In this document: positions 22,205 through 35,239 of the stretch, in pieces | Layout: each line of letters opens with the position of its first letter | Position numbering within the stretch: position 1 is the stretch's first letter | Assembly: GCA_004352715.1 (NCBI GenBank) | Contig: SCFE01000004.1 | Span: 571,375 to 635,374, forward strand | From: Hofstenia miamia | Taxonomy: Eukaryota; Xenacoelomorpha; Acoela | Direction of reading: 5' to 3' | DNA: 64,000 nucleotides | Translations under genes and position numbers: made by a program | Notes under the pieces: generated by a model | Told to the model about the DNA's origin: nothing | The model's input: only the letters and a program-made list of their open reading frames with translations | The model's database searches: none

Positions 22205-23878
22205 TTAAAGTTTATATTTAAATAATCTAAGTTACATTTTTTAAAAGATTAAATCGAGAAGAATTTTACAATTATTTAGAGTAATGAATTCCTTAAATAG
22301 TGTCACTAAAATGATATTTTCAAATTTCTTGTAATCGTTTTGTTTAGGAATTGATTTCCATTAATTTTTATAATTTGAGATACCAAATTTCTTAGCTCTC
22401 TTGCTAAAATGTTTATTAAATTCAGAGAGCATTGAGTAACATAGTGGAATTTCTTTAATAGTTTTGAAAAATAATGCAATTGTAACATACTTTATAATAA
22501 TAGCATACTTTTATCAACATTTATCTAATAATTATAATAATAGTAATCAATTCTTAACATGAAAATACTTGCATCAATATTTTGAAATTAAGAACATTAT
22601 AATGTAACATTTGTATCTTAGAAAGATAAACTAGTTTGGTCAGTACAATATTGTCTTTGTTATGTTTAGTACACTTCGAGTCTTATTGTAATTTTAGAAG
22701 TATGCTCTGTCATAGGCCCTATGCGCATGGTGATACTTACTTGGGTGTGAGCAGCCTATCTGTGGAAAAATATTTAAAGTTAGGTGATATCCAATGAGAT
22801 TCAGCACTGCAATTTCTTACAAATTTTCAAAATTTAATGGGTGCAAATTCACCAACAACTTGCAAATTCGGACAAAAGTGGTTAAAAATTTTGAAAAAAC
22901 GGCTCATCCTTTTACAAGCCTACAAGCAGCTTAAGGATGATCACTAAGTGAAATTCTGGAAAAATGGCTTAAACTTTGCTTGCATTGCTAAAATTGTTAT
23001 GTCACAAGCGCTTCTTATAATCTATCACAATTTACATACTTAATATGTTTTTTCAAAAAAAGTGTTGTTCAAGCTACTAGTAACTAGTTTAAAATTGCAT
23101 TTAAAAATATGTAATACATGATCTCAAAAATTCAAACAAGAACAGGTTTGCTTCTGTACTCCATCAAGTTTCATGAAAAACGATTTCTTTCAAAATCCGG
23201 TTTTCTGGACGGATTCCGGCAAAAGATTTTAATTTTCAGCATTATTCTAAATTTACATGTATGTTATAAGTATTACAAAGGTAAAAAGTGAAAATGAATA
23301 TTTGTAGAGAATCACTTTGAATAAAATTTTATAAACTTAGCGAAATGCAAAAATATTTTTGGTTCAACTTTAATTTTAATCAAGGCCGAAGTTAACAACT
23401 CATCACTAAGAACAGGAGGCTGCTTTTCCGAAAATAACTGAAGTGCTAGTTGCCTTTTTCAAGTATGAAAGAATGTAATACATTTGCTTAATTTGATCAT
23501 GACAAAAGTCTTGATTTGCAAACAAATGGTCAATTGTTTTTTTACGGGATTGTAAATAAGCTCTTGACATCAGAGCGTGCTAATAACTTATTACTACTTT
23601 GATTATCTTCATAAAATTTGTATAAGTAATTTATTTATACAAAATTTATCTTTCACGATATACTTTCAGGTATGTATTTTTTCAAAAGATTGTCTAACCT
23701 TTTGCTAAGATTATATGTGATAGAATTTACCAAAGATCAAATCGCATCTTAGGAAGTCACGGATTATTTGACTAAATGTTAATGAAATTTCAATAGGGAA
23801 TTTGCAGCAAATGTAACATCTTGTAATACATGAAATCACGTTGTGCTTCATGGAGGATGCAATAATTGAACAACACAT
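22205..23878. other. AT-rich DNA, nothing recognised
   Basis: No frame above background and no repeat was recognised. Confidence 0.5.
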
Positions 23879-24350
23879 TGGAATGCAGTCATCGGCCGGC
23901 TGTAGTTTTGAAGGGGACGTGATGGTTGCAGGCCATAATTGGCATGTATATGTAAATGAGGTGAGATATTTTTTGACGAGATATCTGCTGTCTAAAGAAA
24001 GGAAGAACTAAGTGTTGCTATATTAAATAACTCGGCTAGAGTGGTAAGGTTCAAGAAAGATAAAATTAAAGGTATTGTCATGCATGCTCGTTTAGAGAAA
24101 GTCACCAGACCAGCTATTCTAAGCACCATCCATGATATTCAAGAAAATTGTCTGAAAGGAGTGGCGCCAGTGAAGGCCCTCATCAGCATTTAACTGAGGC
24201 TGAGCATGAACAATTGTGAGTTTTTTTAGGAAGTAACTGTGATATATTTAATTATGGAACTATCAGTGTGGGTAAAGCCATAGGAGAGGAACATGTGATT
24301 GACACTTGTATGGACAAACTGATATGGTTGCGACTGAGAACCTAGTAGTG
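23879..24350 (+). pseudogene. Gypsy pol relic, protease-RT linker
   Basis: GDVMVAGHNWHVYVNE near 23920 matches NGDVMIAGHKGKYFRG of element 1. CDIFNYGTISVGKAIGEEHV near 24240 matches DVFNYGAISVGQAVGEEHT. Between and around these are stops and frame changes. Protease and RT are absent, so this is a short internal scrap of the same gypsy lineage without visible LTRs. Confidence 0.75.
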
Positions 24351-27300
24351 TTCATCAAGAGATTTCTATGGATAATAACACTTGTGGTTATTGTTTTTTT
24401 CAATATTTGAAGGGTCAAGAGTAGTTGTGTTGCGCAGCTTGCTTCGATGAATAGATTTTTCTCTGTGTTGTAATAGATTGTATATCATATTTTATACAAT
24501 GCTTTTGATTTATAAGAAAATTTAAGCATTTATTCAAATATTTTAATGTTCCTTCCATAAGAGAAACCCAGTTGTAATTATTTCAATCAATATTATCTTT
24601 TCAAAATAGAACAGGGTACCAATAATTTCTGCGAAGTATACATATCCCAATCACGAATTATAACAAATTATTTTCTTATGTGTTTCAGTGATAATATTTT
24701 ATTAAGCAATAGCAGTTGTTTCCTATGGATCCTTTAAATTTCTGAAAAAACACATTTTTGCCCATTTCTCTGTCAATATTGCAGCAGACACCATGAAATT
24801 TTGCAGGTTTATAGAGCTCCGCAAGTTTTTAGAAGCCTGAACATGTCAAAATTTCGCCCTCTACCGGAAAAATAGTTTTTTGCTATTATTCATGATATTT
24901 GGAGAGAGAGCTCACGCAAAAAATTAGCAATGGAATTTGAAAATTAAAAGTTTATTTAAATTCCCAACATTAAAAGTTAATGAAAAATTTTAATTAGGTT
25001 AAATTGTTATTTTTTTCATACCATTTACTTGAAAAACAACTTTTTTTCAAAAATTTTTTTTCGTTTTTTCATACTAGTGAGCTGGATTTTGATCAGAATA
25101 GTATGAAATTTCAAGACAAAAATTTCACACAGCAATAAATTTTCTAAAAAAAATGTATTTTGAAAACCCGGGTTGGCCTTTAGATATTATACCCTAACTT
25201 TAGCAGGCTTTAGCAACAAAAATTTTAAAGATATCACAACTCCATTTGAATTTTTAAATAGCAAATTTCACTAACAAAATTTGTTTCTCAGCATGTTTAG
25301 CTCTAAGATCAATATTGGCTGAGCTAGGCTGGCCAGAGCTAGGCAAATTTTTCAGAAAAGATATATTCTTTAATAACTTTCGATATAATGAAGCTATGAA
25401 TAAAATTTTTACACCAAAATGCCCAGTTTTGAAAGGAAATTCTAATTATTTTGGTCCTGTTCCAATATGGAAAATTTTAAAATTTCAATTAAAAAAAAAC
25501 GTTTTTCTCAGAATTAAAAATTCAAAAATTTCTTTGAGATATTTGCAGTAACACAAGAAATAACATTCAAAAACAATTTTCACGAAATTCCGGTTCAATC
25601 CTCCATAATGGGAAATTTTTTCTTTTAGATATGAATATTATAGGTTGGGTTAGTAATTTTTTAAATATTATTGTGATTTTTTTTTAAGAAAACCATCTAT
25701 AAAACCCTAATCAATCTTGCGATTCTACAAATGTGTACTTCACTTAAAAATCAAGTATTACTAATTACTTCATTTTCACGTTCTCGTACACAAACTACAT
25801 TGTGAGAAGTCGATTTTTATTTTCATTACAGATAATCCCTCGCTGACAATTATTAAGGAATACGGAGCATCCGTAACAAGAAAATAGTAACTTATATAGT
25901 TGATATTTCCCCTGAAATGCAAATGATATATAGTATTCAGTTAGTTTTCCACCTGATATTGTTGTACCAGATCACCCAATCTGTTTCATTCTCAATCTAA
26001 TACCATACCATGTGACACATCCCAAGGTAATTATATTAATACTACTACCAGTATCCAGAGGTGCATTAAGTATTTGATTTCCCATTTGAACAGCTTGACA
26101 GATAAGCAGCCTCAAGCAAATTTAATTGTAGGAAAATGAGTGTTCTTTGCACTTAGCAGGAGATTGCATACAATCGAAAAAAGAGCATCTGCAGAGAAAT
26201 TGTTAATGCAACTACTAATTCGTAAGATGAAAAGGATTGAATTTTGATGTATTTGATGGTCTAAAGTATTCTGGTTATTAATTATAAGTGAGAGTCCCGT
26301 TTGAAGTTGCTGAAAGGTAATAACTTTTTCTGGAAAATATCTAGAAGTTTTGAAACTATTGACTTTCATTTGTGTGTGTACAGTGAATAATTAATTTCAA
26401 CACTGTCTGGGTTCCTACTCACAACATTCAGTCAAGTTTATAAGCAATCAGATACAAAAATGCTTAATGAATTAAGATTAGTACATGTATTTAATTTATG
26501 TTCAGTTTCACAATTAGGATATACCAAAATTTTCACAATGTGCAACTAATTATTCACGTAACATTCCTTCCAAAATTTAAATATTTCGGGACATACAAAA
26601 CAGCATATAGAGAAAACTTATGTATCCAATCTAAGCTAAATATCCATATATTGCAATTATATTTTAGCATTAAGGACTGTCTTAGAAAAGCATACCTTAT
26701 TTATTAAATGTTGAAGACTTATTAGAAGAAAAGTTTCCAAAGTGTTTACCTCTTTGAATAATTAATATGGCTTTATTATGCTCTTGCATAATATGTCAAG
26801 GAAATTGGAAATTAGTCATCAGCATCAAGATAATTATTGTTTACCTGAGAGTGCCAACATGAGTTGAGATAGTGTAGATCAGTTTGCAAGTTGAGCCAAA
26901 ATATAACTTAGACAGCAACCAAAGTAAGTATTTCATTACATTGCAAAATGTAAGTCTATTTTAAACAAAAGTTATACATAAACTTTAAGCAATATTTGAA
27001 AAAGTTATGTTTTTAACCAACCTAGCCTTACCAATTACTTTAAACTATAGGAAATCAGTAATTACAGATTAGCATTTATAATAAACCAAAGTGCATCTAC
27101 TTAAAAGATTAGGGATCCCAAAGAGATAGCAGATGCAAATGTTATCTTCAGAACATATGACTGACGTTTCGAAATAAGATGTTTTAATTATTACCAATTA
27201 AATTTATTAATAGTATTATGAATTGATAATCTACATTCTTAGCATTGGCAGCTATAATTTAAAATGATCTTCTCCATACAGTGCAGCAATTTAAATTTTA

Positions 27301-27940
27301 CACAGAATCAAAGAGGCATATTGCAAAGATAGATGTCTAAGGGAATACAGTTCGTACTTATGCAAACATAGCTCTTTGAAGTAAGTAGAAATGCAATTTT
27401 ATTCCACACATTCAGCACAAGCTTGCTTCTTGCCTAATGTTACCCGCAAAGTACAACTGAATGAAACTTCACTTAAGATGACCAGATAGAAAGAGCTTGT
27501 CTTAAGGTTAATATTAAATTGTTTTGTTTTGTCAGTATTCTTTCAAAATTATCCTCATTGCCATTGTCACAATCTTAACACGGTGCATTTAATTCATATC
27601 AAAGTGCTAGCTTTGAAAATTGTTGGACTGTTAAAAGCAACATGCAGAACTCGTGAAGCAATAAAGAAAATGGTGGTATTTTTCCATTAATACATGCAGG
27701 CTATAAACTTTATTTCAAAAAATTCCTCATATCAATGAATTATCATACTACTCACCCATGCAAATTTTCGAGGTGTGAAATGAACATATTATACTCAATT
27801 TTCTCAACTTTCAGAAATCCAGACTCAAGAATTAAAAAATGTAATTTATTTAAACTTAAACTTACAGAATTTTTTGGGATTTCTGTAAAACTTTTTAACA
27901 CATGAAACTCACGACTGTAAAGATATCAAAAATCTGAAAA
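24351..27940. other. AT-rich DNA, nothing recognised
   Basis: About 3.6 kb with only short frames and homopolymer-rich text. No family motif was found on either strand. Confidence 0.5.
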
Positions 27941-28448
27941 CAGACTTGTCAACGAGCCGTAATTTCTAAGTTCGCCTCGGCTCNNNNNNNNNNNNNNNNN
28001 NNNNNNNNNNNNNNNNNNNNNNNNNNNNNNNNNNNNNNNNNNNNNNNNNNNNNNNNNNNNNNNNNNNNNNNNNNNNNNNNNNNNNNNNNNNNNNNNNNNN
28101 NNNNNNNNNNNGGAGCCGTAATTTCTAAGTTCGCCTCGGCTCGGCTCGTTTAAATTTTGAGGCTCAGCTCGCCCCAGAAAATCTTTTAATGAGGCTCGTT
28201 TCAGCTCGGTATTTTTTTAATAATATTGTGCCCTCAGAATTTTTTCAATTGCTCTTCCTATTATTTAATAAGTAAGGAATATTGAATGAAAAAATAAGAA
28301 AAATCTGTATAATTAAATAACCAAGCAGCACTATAAATTTAGTTTGCTTAAAATGGCTGGTTTTGGGCTCGTTGTATATCCAATACTCTGCTCAAGCTCG
28401 GCTCGGCTCGGATTGGCTAGTTAGAAGCTCGGCTCGTTGACAAGTCTG
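27941..28448. mobile_element. hAT-like MITE with 19-bp perfect TIRs and GAGCCGAGC subterminal repeats
   Basis: The left end CAGACTTGTCAACGAGCCG (27941-27959) is the exact reverse complement of the right end (28430-28448). CGGCTCGGCTCG-type words are repeated inside both ends, typical of hAT subterminal binding sites. There is no coding capacity. An N gap interrupts it; the 29 bases before the gap are repeated after it, so the true length is uncertain. No convincing 8-bp target duplication was found. Confidence 0.72.
27984..28111. other. Assembly gap (N)
   Basis: 128 Ns. The same text (GAGCCGTAATTTCTAAGTTC and following) stands on both sides, so the flanks probably overlap. Confidence 0.95.
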
Positions 28449-28522
28449 GTGTGTCTCAAAGGCATTGGGTGGGCGTTCTACACATAAAAATAAACAACAA
28501 TGTTAGTTATTGCTCCTGTGCA

Positions 28523-28624
28523 CAAGGCTCCCAACAGCACTGCTGTTAACAGCTGGAAGCTGTTACATCGAACAGCAAACAAGTGCTGTTTAAAACAGCA
28601 CATAAAATTAACCCATATTGGCAT
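28523..28624. repeat. AACAGC-rich hAT end, inverted copy of 59501-59602
   Basis: It begins CAAGGCTCCCAACAGCACTG and contains GTGCTGTTTAAAACAGCAC. It is the reverse complement, with few changes, of the right end of the hAT-like element at 58610-59602. Its own far end may be near 28665 (GAGCCCTT), but no target duplication confirms this. Confidence 0.6.
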
Positions 28625-28699
28625 ATTCTCTGTGTTGTTCATACAACAATGTTTCGAGCCCTTTAACAGCCCATCAAAGATGAACTAGACTTCAGACCA

Positions 28700-29680
28700 G
28701 CACTGTAAGCATTAATAAAGTAGTCAGCAAATTTTTAATGAAATTGTATTTCCAACTTGTATTTTAAGTTACATAACACAGAAGTCAATTCAGAAGGAAG
28801 TACACAAATAAAAACTTAATATATAATCTTTAAAAAAAATTTGAAAACTCATGCCTAATCAAAAAATTCTAAGAATATATCAAAAATATTTTTAGATTAA
28901 TATCTTCATAAATTGTTACATTTTTGAAATGAAATTGTTCTTCGAAAAACGCAAAGCATTTCAATGTTTGGCCCTTCTTCTTCTTCTACTCATATTTGCA
29001 GTTCAATACTTCTTTCCTGGTAAAGTAGCTTACATTAGCATTGCTTAATGGCTTAATAACTCAAAGCTTTTTATTATAATATATATATATATGTATATAT
29101 ATTATTGAATTGATTATTTAATAACCTTTTGAAATCAGCATGCCTCATACTTAGTTAATAATGTGGCATAAAGTACTGGGTAACTAACCTTAAATAATCT
29201 TTGTTCATGCAGAATACTTTAAAGGAATAAGTGAAACATGATTCAGTTCTCAATCTTGTGGTAAAACAAATGATTGAATTTTTTAGGGTTAAATAGAATA
29301 TATAAATTATATAGCCCTTACAACTGAATGAGCAAATTATAAAATGAGTTGATTTGACAATATTGTTTGATATCAATCATATACCAATTTCTTCAAATTA
29401 AACACCTTATAGCAGAAAACAGTAAGGATTTCTGTCATTCTTCTTATTATTTGTCTGTAGAATGCTGTGAATCAATTGAATGATTAATGCTACGCTGGTT
29501 AAAAATTTTTAAATGTAATTGGATTTCAATTGCGATAAAACCGAAAAAGGCATACAATTAGTAGACCCTTACAAATTGTTAGTGAGTTATTAGCTCAATA
29601 AAAATGCGAATTTTGTTGATGATTTTTAACTGACTTCAGCTGTCAATCTACTGCTTGGTGCACATCCCACTCCCACATGA
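28700..29680. other. AT-rich DNA with a short TA microsatellite
   Basis: An alternating TA run lies at about 29078-29104. Otherwise nothing was recognised. Confidence 0.5.
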
Positions 29681-29688
29681 CCCAATCA

Positions 29689-29925
29689 CAGTGGCGTAGC
29701 TAGAAGAATTTTAGACAAATATTTCATGAGTTCAAGAAAACTACAAAGTGCTGGTCTTAAAACACTGCCACCTGATGTAAAAACCAATAGACACAAAAAC
29801 TCATAAGGGTTGATATAATGTTCTAGAAATTTAATTTTATTGTCTACAAAAGGCTCAACTTTGGAATCCAAATTTTGAAAATTTGAGGGGCATTGCCCCT
29901 TTTGCCCCCTCTGGCTATGCCTATG
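29689..29925. mobile_element. hAT-like MITE, 237 bp, with near-perfect 8-bp target duplication
   Basis: The left end is CAGTGGCGTAGCTAG and the right end, reversed, is CATAGGCATAGCCAG, agreeing at 11 of 15 positions. It is flanked by CCCAATCA (29681-29688) and CACAATCA (29926-29933), a 7 of 8 match of hAT length. The interior near the right end has GGGGCATTGCCCC. It does not encode protein. Confidence 0.68.
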
Positions 29926-29933
29926 CACAATCA

Positions 29934-30689
29934 AACAGCTGCCAAGCTCTGCATTGGCCAACTGGCTCTCAGCTGCTCTCTATTACTGCAACTACTTGCT
30001 TGTATTACAGGAAATTGCTAGCAGTTTTCAATTACTGTTACAAACTCAAGGCTCCTACCACAACTCACAAAATCAAGGTTTTCTACTCCTTCTGGACAGC
30101 TTGAGAATATAATTGCGCAATAAAGCAAGCATTGCAAAATATGGATTCCCATGAGATTGGTGATGATCCAGTCAAAATAAAACCTTACATTGAGAACAGA
30201 CGTAAAAAGTTGGACACGTCAATCTAAATAACATGAAATGAAATCAAATTTTACACATGCTCTACGTTAAATTGGACAGTTTGCAGCAGCAGAAGGAAGT
30301 TTTTCGTCAGAAAAAATCAAACTTTTCTTAACCTTGAAATGGTGTAATTATGCAAATTGTTGACCATTTGGAAGCACAATAAAAAATCGCCTTAATTATG
30401 ACACTCAATTTGTTGAAGGGTGGTAGGCATTTCAGTCATAAATTGAACACCCAATGAGGCTTCTTGCACCCACAGAATAGCTTTTTTGTTACTGCCTTGC
30501 TTACTTACTATGTATTGTTTGTAATTTTCTGATATCTATAAATTTTAGGGACTTATTTTACATTAAAATCTGAAATATGGAATAAAAATCAAGAAGACAA
30601 TCGTAAGTAATTTTTGAAGCATGTTTAAACTTATTTTCATGCAAAATTGCAAATGATTATTTGTAGCATCTTTACTCTGTTTATTTTTG

Positions 30690-30729
<40 letters not shown>

Positions 30730-31146
30730 TAGTATTAATAAACAAGGGCCTGCTATACAAATTGACGCCATCCCTGATTCACAGATATTGACATCTAGCG
30801 GCATTACTTACTCATTTTTAATGGTTGTGAAGCCAATTTTACAAATACTTGCTATAGTGACTCACATATTCACGTAGGGGTCAATTTAGTTTACACATTT
30901 TACAATAATTCATATATTTGCCATAGTGACTCACTTATTTATATGGTCATTTTCATTTGCATTCTCATTATTGTTTCATACACAATTGCTAATATACCTT
31001 AGCTGACTAATTAGGGTCAAATCACATTTGTGATAATACATTGCTGACTTAATCCACATTACATTTTTGCAAATTATTAATTTTCTTTTCCATAACAAAT
31101 TCCAGGTGTTGCTAATGATTAATCACCATCCTTTAATTCATTTTTG
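29934..31146. other. AT-rich DNA with a (TA)n microsatellite
   Basis: A TA/AT run of about 37 bases lies at 30691-30727. The small frames that cross it are artefacts of the repeat. Confidence 0.55.
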
Positions 31147-32510
31147 GGAAATCTAAACATTTACATGCCAAAGGCTACATTTGATTTTTAAAAAAAGACA
31201 ATTTTGCTTTCCAAAAAAAATTATACATTTGATGTCATTAGTAGGATTTATACATATACATGCTGCTTTTCATTAATACACTATTAATACATTAGCTTCA
31301 CACAATGGCCTTTTCTCTGCAATTCTTGTTGGTTCATACGGATTTTCATGGGATGTACATGTTTGCTGACTGTTACATCTTTTGTTGACATTGCACATTT
31401 TTCAGTTTTATTTGGTTTATGACTCTTGTGTGGTGGTATAAATTCAATGGCTTTTCTGCTTTTCACTGTTTGTATAGCTTTAATGTATGTATTACTTATC
31501 TGCCCATATTGTAGTTGGTATAGAAGTGATAAAACATGTTATTCACCACCTTATAGTGGATATCAATTTTTTCCAATTGCTAGATATGATTTCCAATTGT
31601 TAAACCAGTCACAATCCCATGTTGAGTTTGCATTCTAAACATACTAAATAGTATATGCATAAATACACACACATGGTATTTAATAGACACATTGCAAAGA
31701 TTTTTGAGAAAATTGCCAAATAATAATTTGTAGGTGAAAAACAACGTCTATAAAATCATATAACCATTGCATAATAGGGAAATCTAAAGCTTGCATGCAA
31801 AAGGCTACATTTTGATTTTCAAATAAACTGCTATTTCATTGTAAAAAATTCTGTATGTTTTTAATGATTAACATAACTAAACAGTTGTTGTAATTTAATT
31901 TGTTTTAGGAAATCTATACACTACATGCAAAAGGTTACATTTCCACTTTCAAAATGTTTTACATTTTTCATTCTAAAAACTTGCACAGGTTCTAATGATT
32001 AACATCTGCAATCATTGTAATTTATTTCGTTTTTTGGGAAATCTATACATTACATGCAAAGAGTTACATCTCATTTTTCAAATGCACAGCTATTTCATTG
32101 TAAAAATTCCATGCAATTAATTCATTTTGTGCAAATATTCAAAATACAAAACAGAAAAATATTCGCCATACTTAAGCCTACTTATAGACCTACATGATAA
32201 AGGCTATTGCATCTTTTGTCTTTTCAAATACATTGCTATTTTTCATTGTAAAAATTCCGCATGTTTCTAATGATTAATATTGGCAATTGTTGTATTTAAT
32301 TATACATGTGATGCTATTAGTAGGATTTATACACATACATGCTTGCATTAACACACTATTATATTTGTTTTATAAAATGGTAATTTCTCTGCATTTCTTT
32401 TTGATTTATTCAGATTATCAGGGGATGTACACGTTTGCTGACTGTTAAATCTTTTTTCGACTTTGCACGTTTTCCAGTTATTTGGTTTATGAATCTTGCT
32501 CACAATCTTG
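31147..32510. repeat. Complex decayed repeat, about 128-bp units inside a direct duplication
   Basis: GGAAATCTATACATTACATGC-like unit starts occur near 31147, 31779, 31908 and 32036, with a weaker one near 32190; the last clear spacings are 129 and 128 bases. In addition 31220-31430 and 32300-32510 are homologous to each other (shared TAGTAGGATTTATACA and GTTTGCTGACTGTTA). The 70-codon plus-strand frame at 31426-31638 has a hydrophobic segment but no support as a gene. Confidence 0.6.
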
Positions 32511-32863
32511 TTGATATATTTTCTATAAAATCACTTTACTGTAGTATAAACTCTGCTATGACCTGAAAAGATTAATACATATTCAGTTTATATCATCCTA
32601 ATAGTACAACAAAGTGAAAATCACTGTGTTTAATTTATAGTTTCAGAAAGCTACTAATTAAAAAATATAAAATATAAAATGCATTTGATTAAACAAAATA
32701 TTCATCATAGCAAAAATCCTTATGTATAATTCAGTTTGAAGCAGTATTTAAAAACATACTCAATTAAATGTGAAATATTATAATATAGATGGGTTATTAA
32801 ATCAAATGTAACATCATACCATATTATTTGCATGTAGATGCATTTTGAAACCGAAACACATTG
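32511..32863. other. AT-rich DNA, nothing recognised
   Basis: No motif was seen before the LTR start at 32864. Confidence 0.5.
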
Positions 32864-33300
32864 TGTAGCATAATCCAAAGCATAATGCTGCAAAGAAGAG
32901 AAGATCAGATGATTAGTCAGTTAACAGAATTAACATCGAATTATTATTTATTGATTATGAATTAAAAGTAATTTAAATTTAATTATCATCATTATGTTTG
33001 TAAAATGCAACTAAGAAACAATATTGCCAATTAGTATTTGTTGACGAATAATTTGGCAAAACGAAGGGGGTGATCATGCTTCCACGATTTTTAGCCGTTT
33101 TTGGCAGACGATAAATTCAAATTTCAAACGACAGGTACTTTTTGAAATTGAAACTATAAATAGAGTGCAAATCAATTTGGAAAACTGTTGAAGTAAATTC
33201 TTTGGAAATCTTATTCTTAGATTTAATTTGGTTTGCTTAATACTAATCAATGTCAAGCTAAATGGTAGATGCATTATTAGTGGCTTAGGCACACAGGTTA
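32864..33300 (+). repeat. Partial gypsy LTR, copy a
   Basis: It starts TGTAGCATAATCCAAAGC, the same start as other LTRs in this window. 33072-33290 is nearly identical to 60987-61200. It is cut off after AGTGGCTTAGGCACACA, where other copies continue, and joins the pol relic. Confidence 0.75.
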
Positions 33301-33310
33301 TTAACAGCCT

Positions 33311-34205
33311 CAAGAGCCCAAACCAGAAAACTTAGGAGCGACAAACAGAACTATGGTGCTATGAAATCAGAGATGCTGGTGTTAGTAGAAAGCTTGAAGA
33401 AATTCTGCTTCTTCATTCTCAGCTGTCTATCTACAGTACTAACCAACAATTCAGCATTAGATGGCTCAAAAAGTTTTCTGGTGACAAGTCTAGCATAGTC
33501 AATCATTGGATCAAGTATCTAAACAATTTCACTTTTATGATTCTACACTGTCTGGGGAGACTACATATCAATGTGGACTACTGGACCACTCTCCCCAGTT
33601 ACAAATGTGATCTCAAAAAAATTCCAGGTAAGAAGATGTCTTTTAGGTTTATCCATCTCAACAAATATGAGCACCTTCATGAGATAAGTGCTGACCATCA
33701 CTGCTAGGCTATTGTTTTGATTCTTGTTAAGGAGGAGATCACTGATGCTGAAATACTACTACATCAACAGCATGATAAAGTATTATCAGAGATAATTGCC
33801 AACTAAATCCTCAGTCCTGTTGCCAACCATTATTTCCGGTGATATGATTGGCAGCAAACAGACACTGGCTTACTTTATGTGGAATAGTCACCTAGCTGTC
33901 CCCAAATATTTATGAAGGGACTTGGTCCATAAGATTCATGAGAAAGGCCACTTAGGCATCATCCAAACTGAACAAACATTCAACACAAGATATGTCACCA
34001 TTGGTATCCAAGCTGCCATTCAGGACGTTATCAACAACTTCCCCTAACAAAGAGCTGAGCTGCACAGCTGTGCCACTGAGCAAATGAACAAAGTCATCCA
34101 CATGGATTTAGAGAAACTCTCACGTGACGATGAGGGATATCAGTACCTCCTGGTTCTAATCAATCACTTTACAAAATATGCCTGACTAATATCCCTTGAC
34201 AGTAC
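33311..34205 (+). pseudogene. Gypsy RNase H and integrase relic
   Basis: NYGAMKSEMLVLVESLKKF near 33350 matches RNase H of element 1. WLKKFSGDKSSIV and LHINVDYWTTLPSYKCDLKK follow, then integrase: GHLGI near 33950 in broken frames and HMDLEKLSRDDEGYQYLLVL near 34100. Homology stops exactly where the next LTR begins (34206). Many stops are present. It lies between LTR copies a and b, so it may be an internally deleted element or a nested insertion. Confidence 0.8.
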
Positions 34206-35230
34206 TGTAGCATCATCCAAAGCAACTAAGCTGCAAACAAAGATTAACGTTGAATGATTAATAATGATTAGAATTATGATTGTAAAATTTAGTTAATTAT
34301 CTTAGTTATTTTGTAAGATGCAACTAAGTCACAATATTGTTCAAATTAAGAAAAACTTGTTAGCTGATCAAGTAATATTTGACAAATTGCAATGAGCAAA
34401 ATTACGCTTACGAAGGAACAGCCATATTGGCAGACGAATTATTTGAAATTCAAAATCAGCAGGTACTTTTGTAGAAATTTTATAAATAGCTTTGAACTAA
34501 CTAGAAATTTGATGAACAATAAATTCTTCGGAGTTTATTTTATTTTCATTCTTCATTTATCTGGTTTGACTATTTAATAAAATGTGCAGCTAGGCAAGTT
34601 GTGTCGAGTAGTGGCTGGATTCCATCACGGGATCAATTCGAAGGGTCCTTGTGCCAGTCATGAAACCGCACATATGTTACGGTTAGGAGTTTTTTGATTC
34701 TTGCCTAGTCTGACTATTGATCTATACATGTATGAAATAATTAATGCTCGAAATGACTGGATAGTCGAAACCTAGGAATATACCTATATATAAGAGTAGG
34801 GGACTTGACTATAATCGACCTAATAAATGACAATACATGTATTACTATTAAATGTAAGTATAGGAAACTGCAATATTATTAGCTAAATCATTAAGCCAGT
34901 AGTTTTACGGTAATGGCTATTTTAATATTATGTAAGTGCAGTTAGTGTCAATGTCCAGTTGCTTTACTTAATCAAAACAACAAAAACTTTACAAAATTGA
35001 GTTTAAGTCAGTTACAACTCGACTTGAGTGCACACACTGAGCTAAGGTAAGGTACACATAATTAGTTCCAGTTGAGCTGAGATGGTGCCGTGGATTCAGT
35101 CAACATTGATGAAGGAGAGGAATGGTGTTGTGGAGATTGGCTTCAGACAGAAGCCCACAGAAGAATTGAAGAGAAAACGTCACGCAGCTCCGTCACCTAA
35201 ACAGTGATAGTCAATATTCAATTAACTTAA
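34206..35230 (+). repeat. Gypsy LTR, copy b
   Basis: It starts TGTAGCATCATCCAAAGC. It shares with copy f TGAGTTTAAGTCAGTTACA and GAGCTGAGA near its 3' part, and TCACCTAAACAGTG near its end. The right boundary is approximate. Confidence 0.6.
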
Positions 35231-35239
35231 CTAGTTATC

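Noticed and set aside
30563-30877. Small frames containing runs of Tyr-Ile
   Set aside because: They are produced by the (TA)n microsatellite.
31426-31638. 70-codon frame with a hydrophobic segment
   Set aside because: It lies in a decayed repeat, and the duplicated copy near 32.5 kb does not preserve the frame.
31147-32300. CRISPR-like spaced repeats
   Set aside because: Units are about 128 bp, diverged, and in a eukaryotic context; no short identical direct repeats or cas genes.
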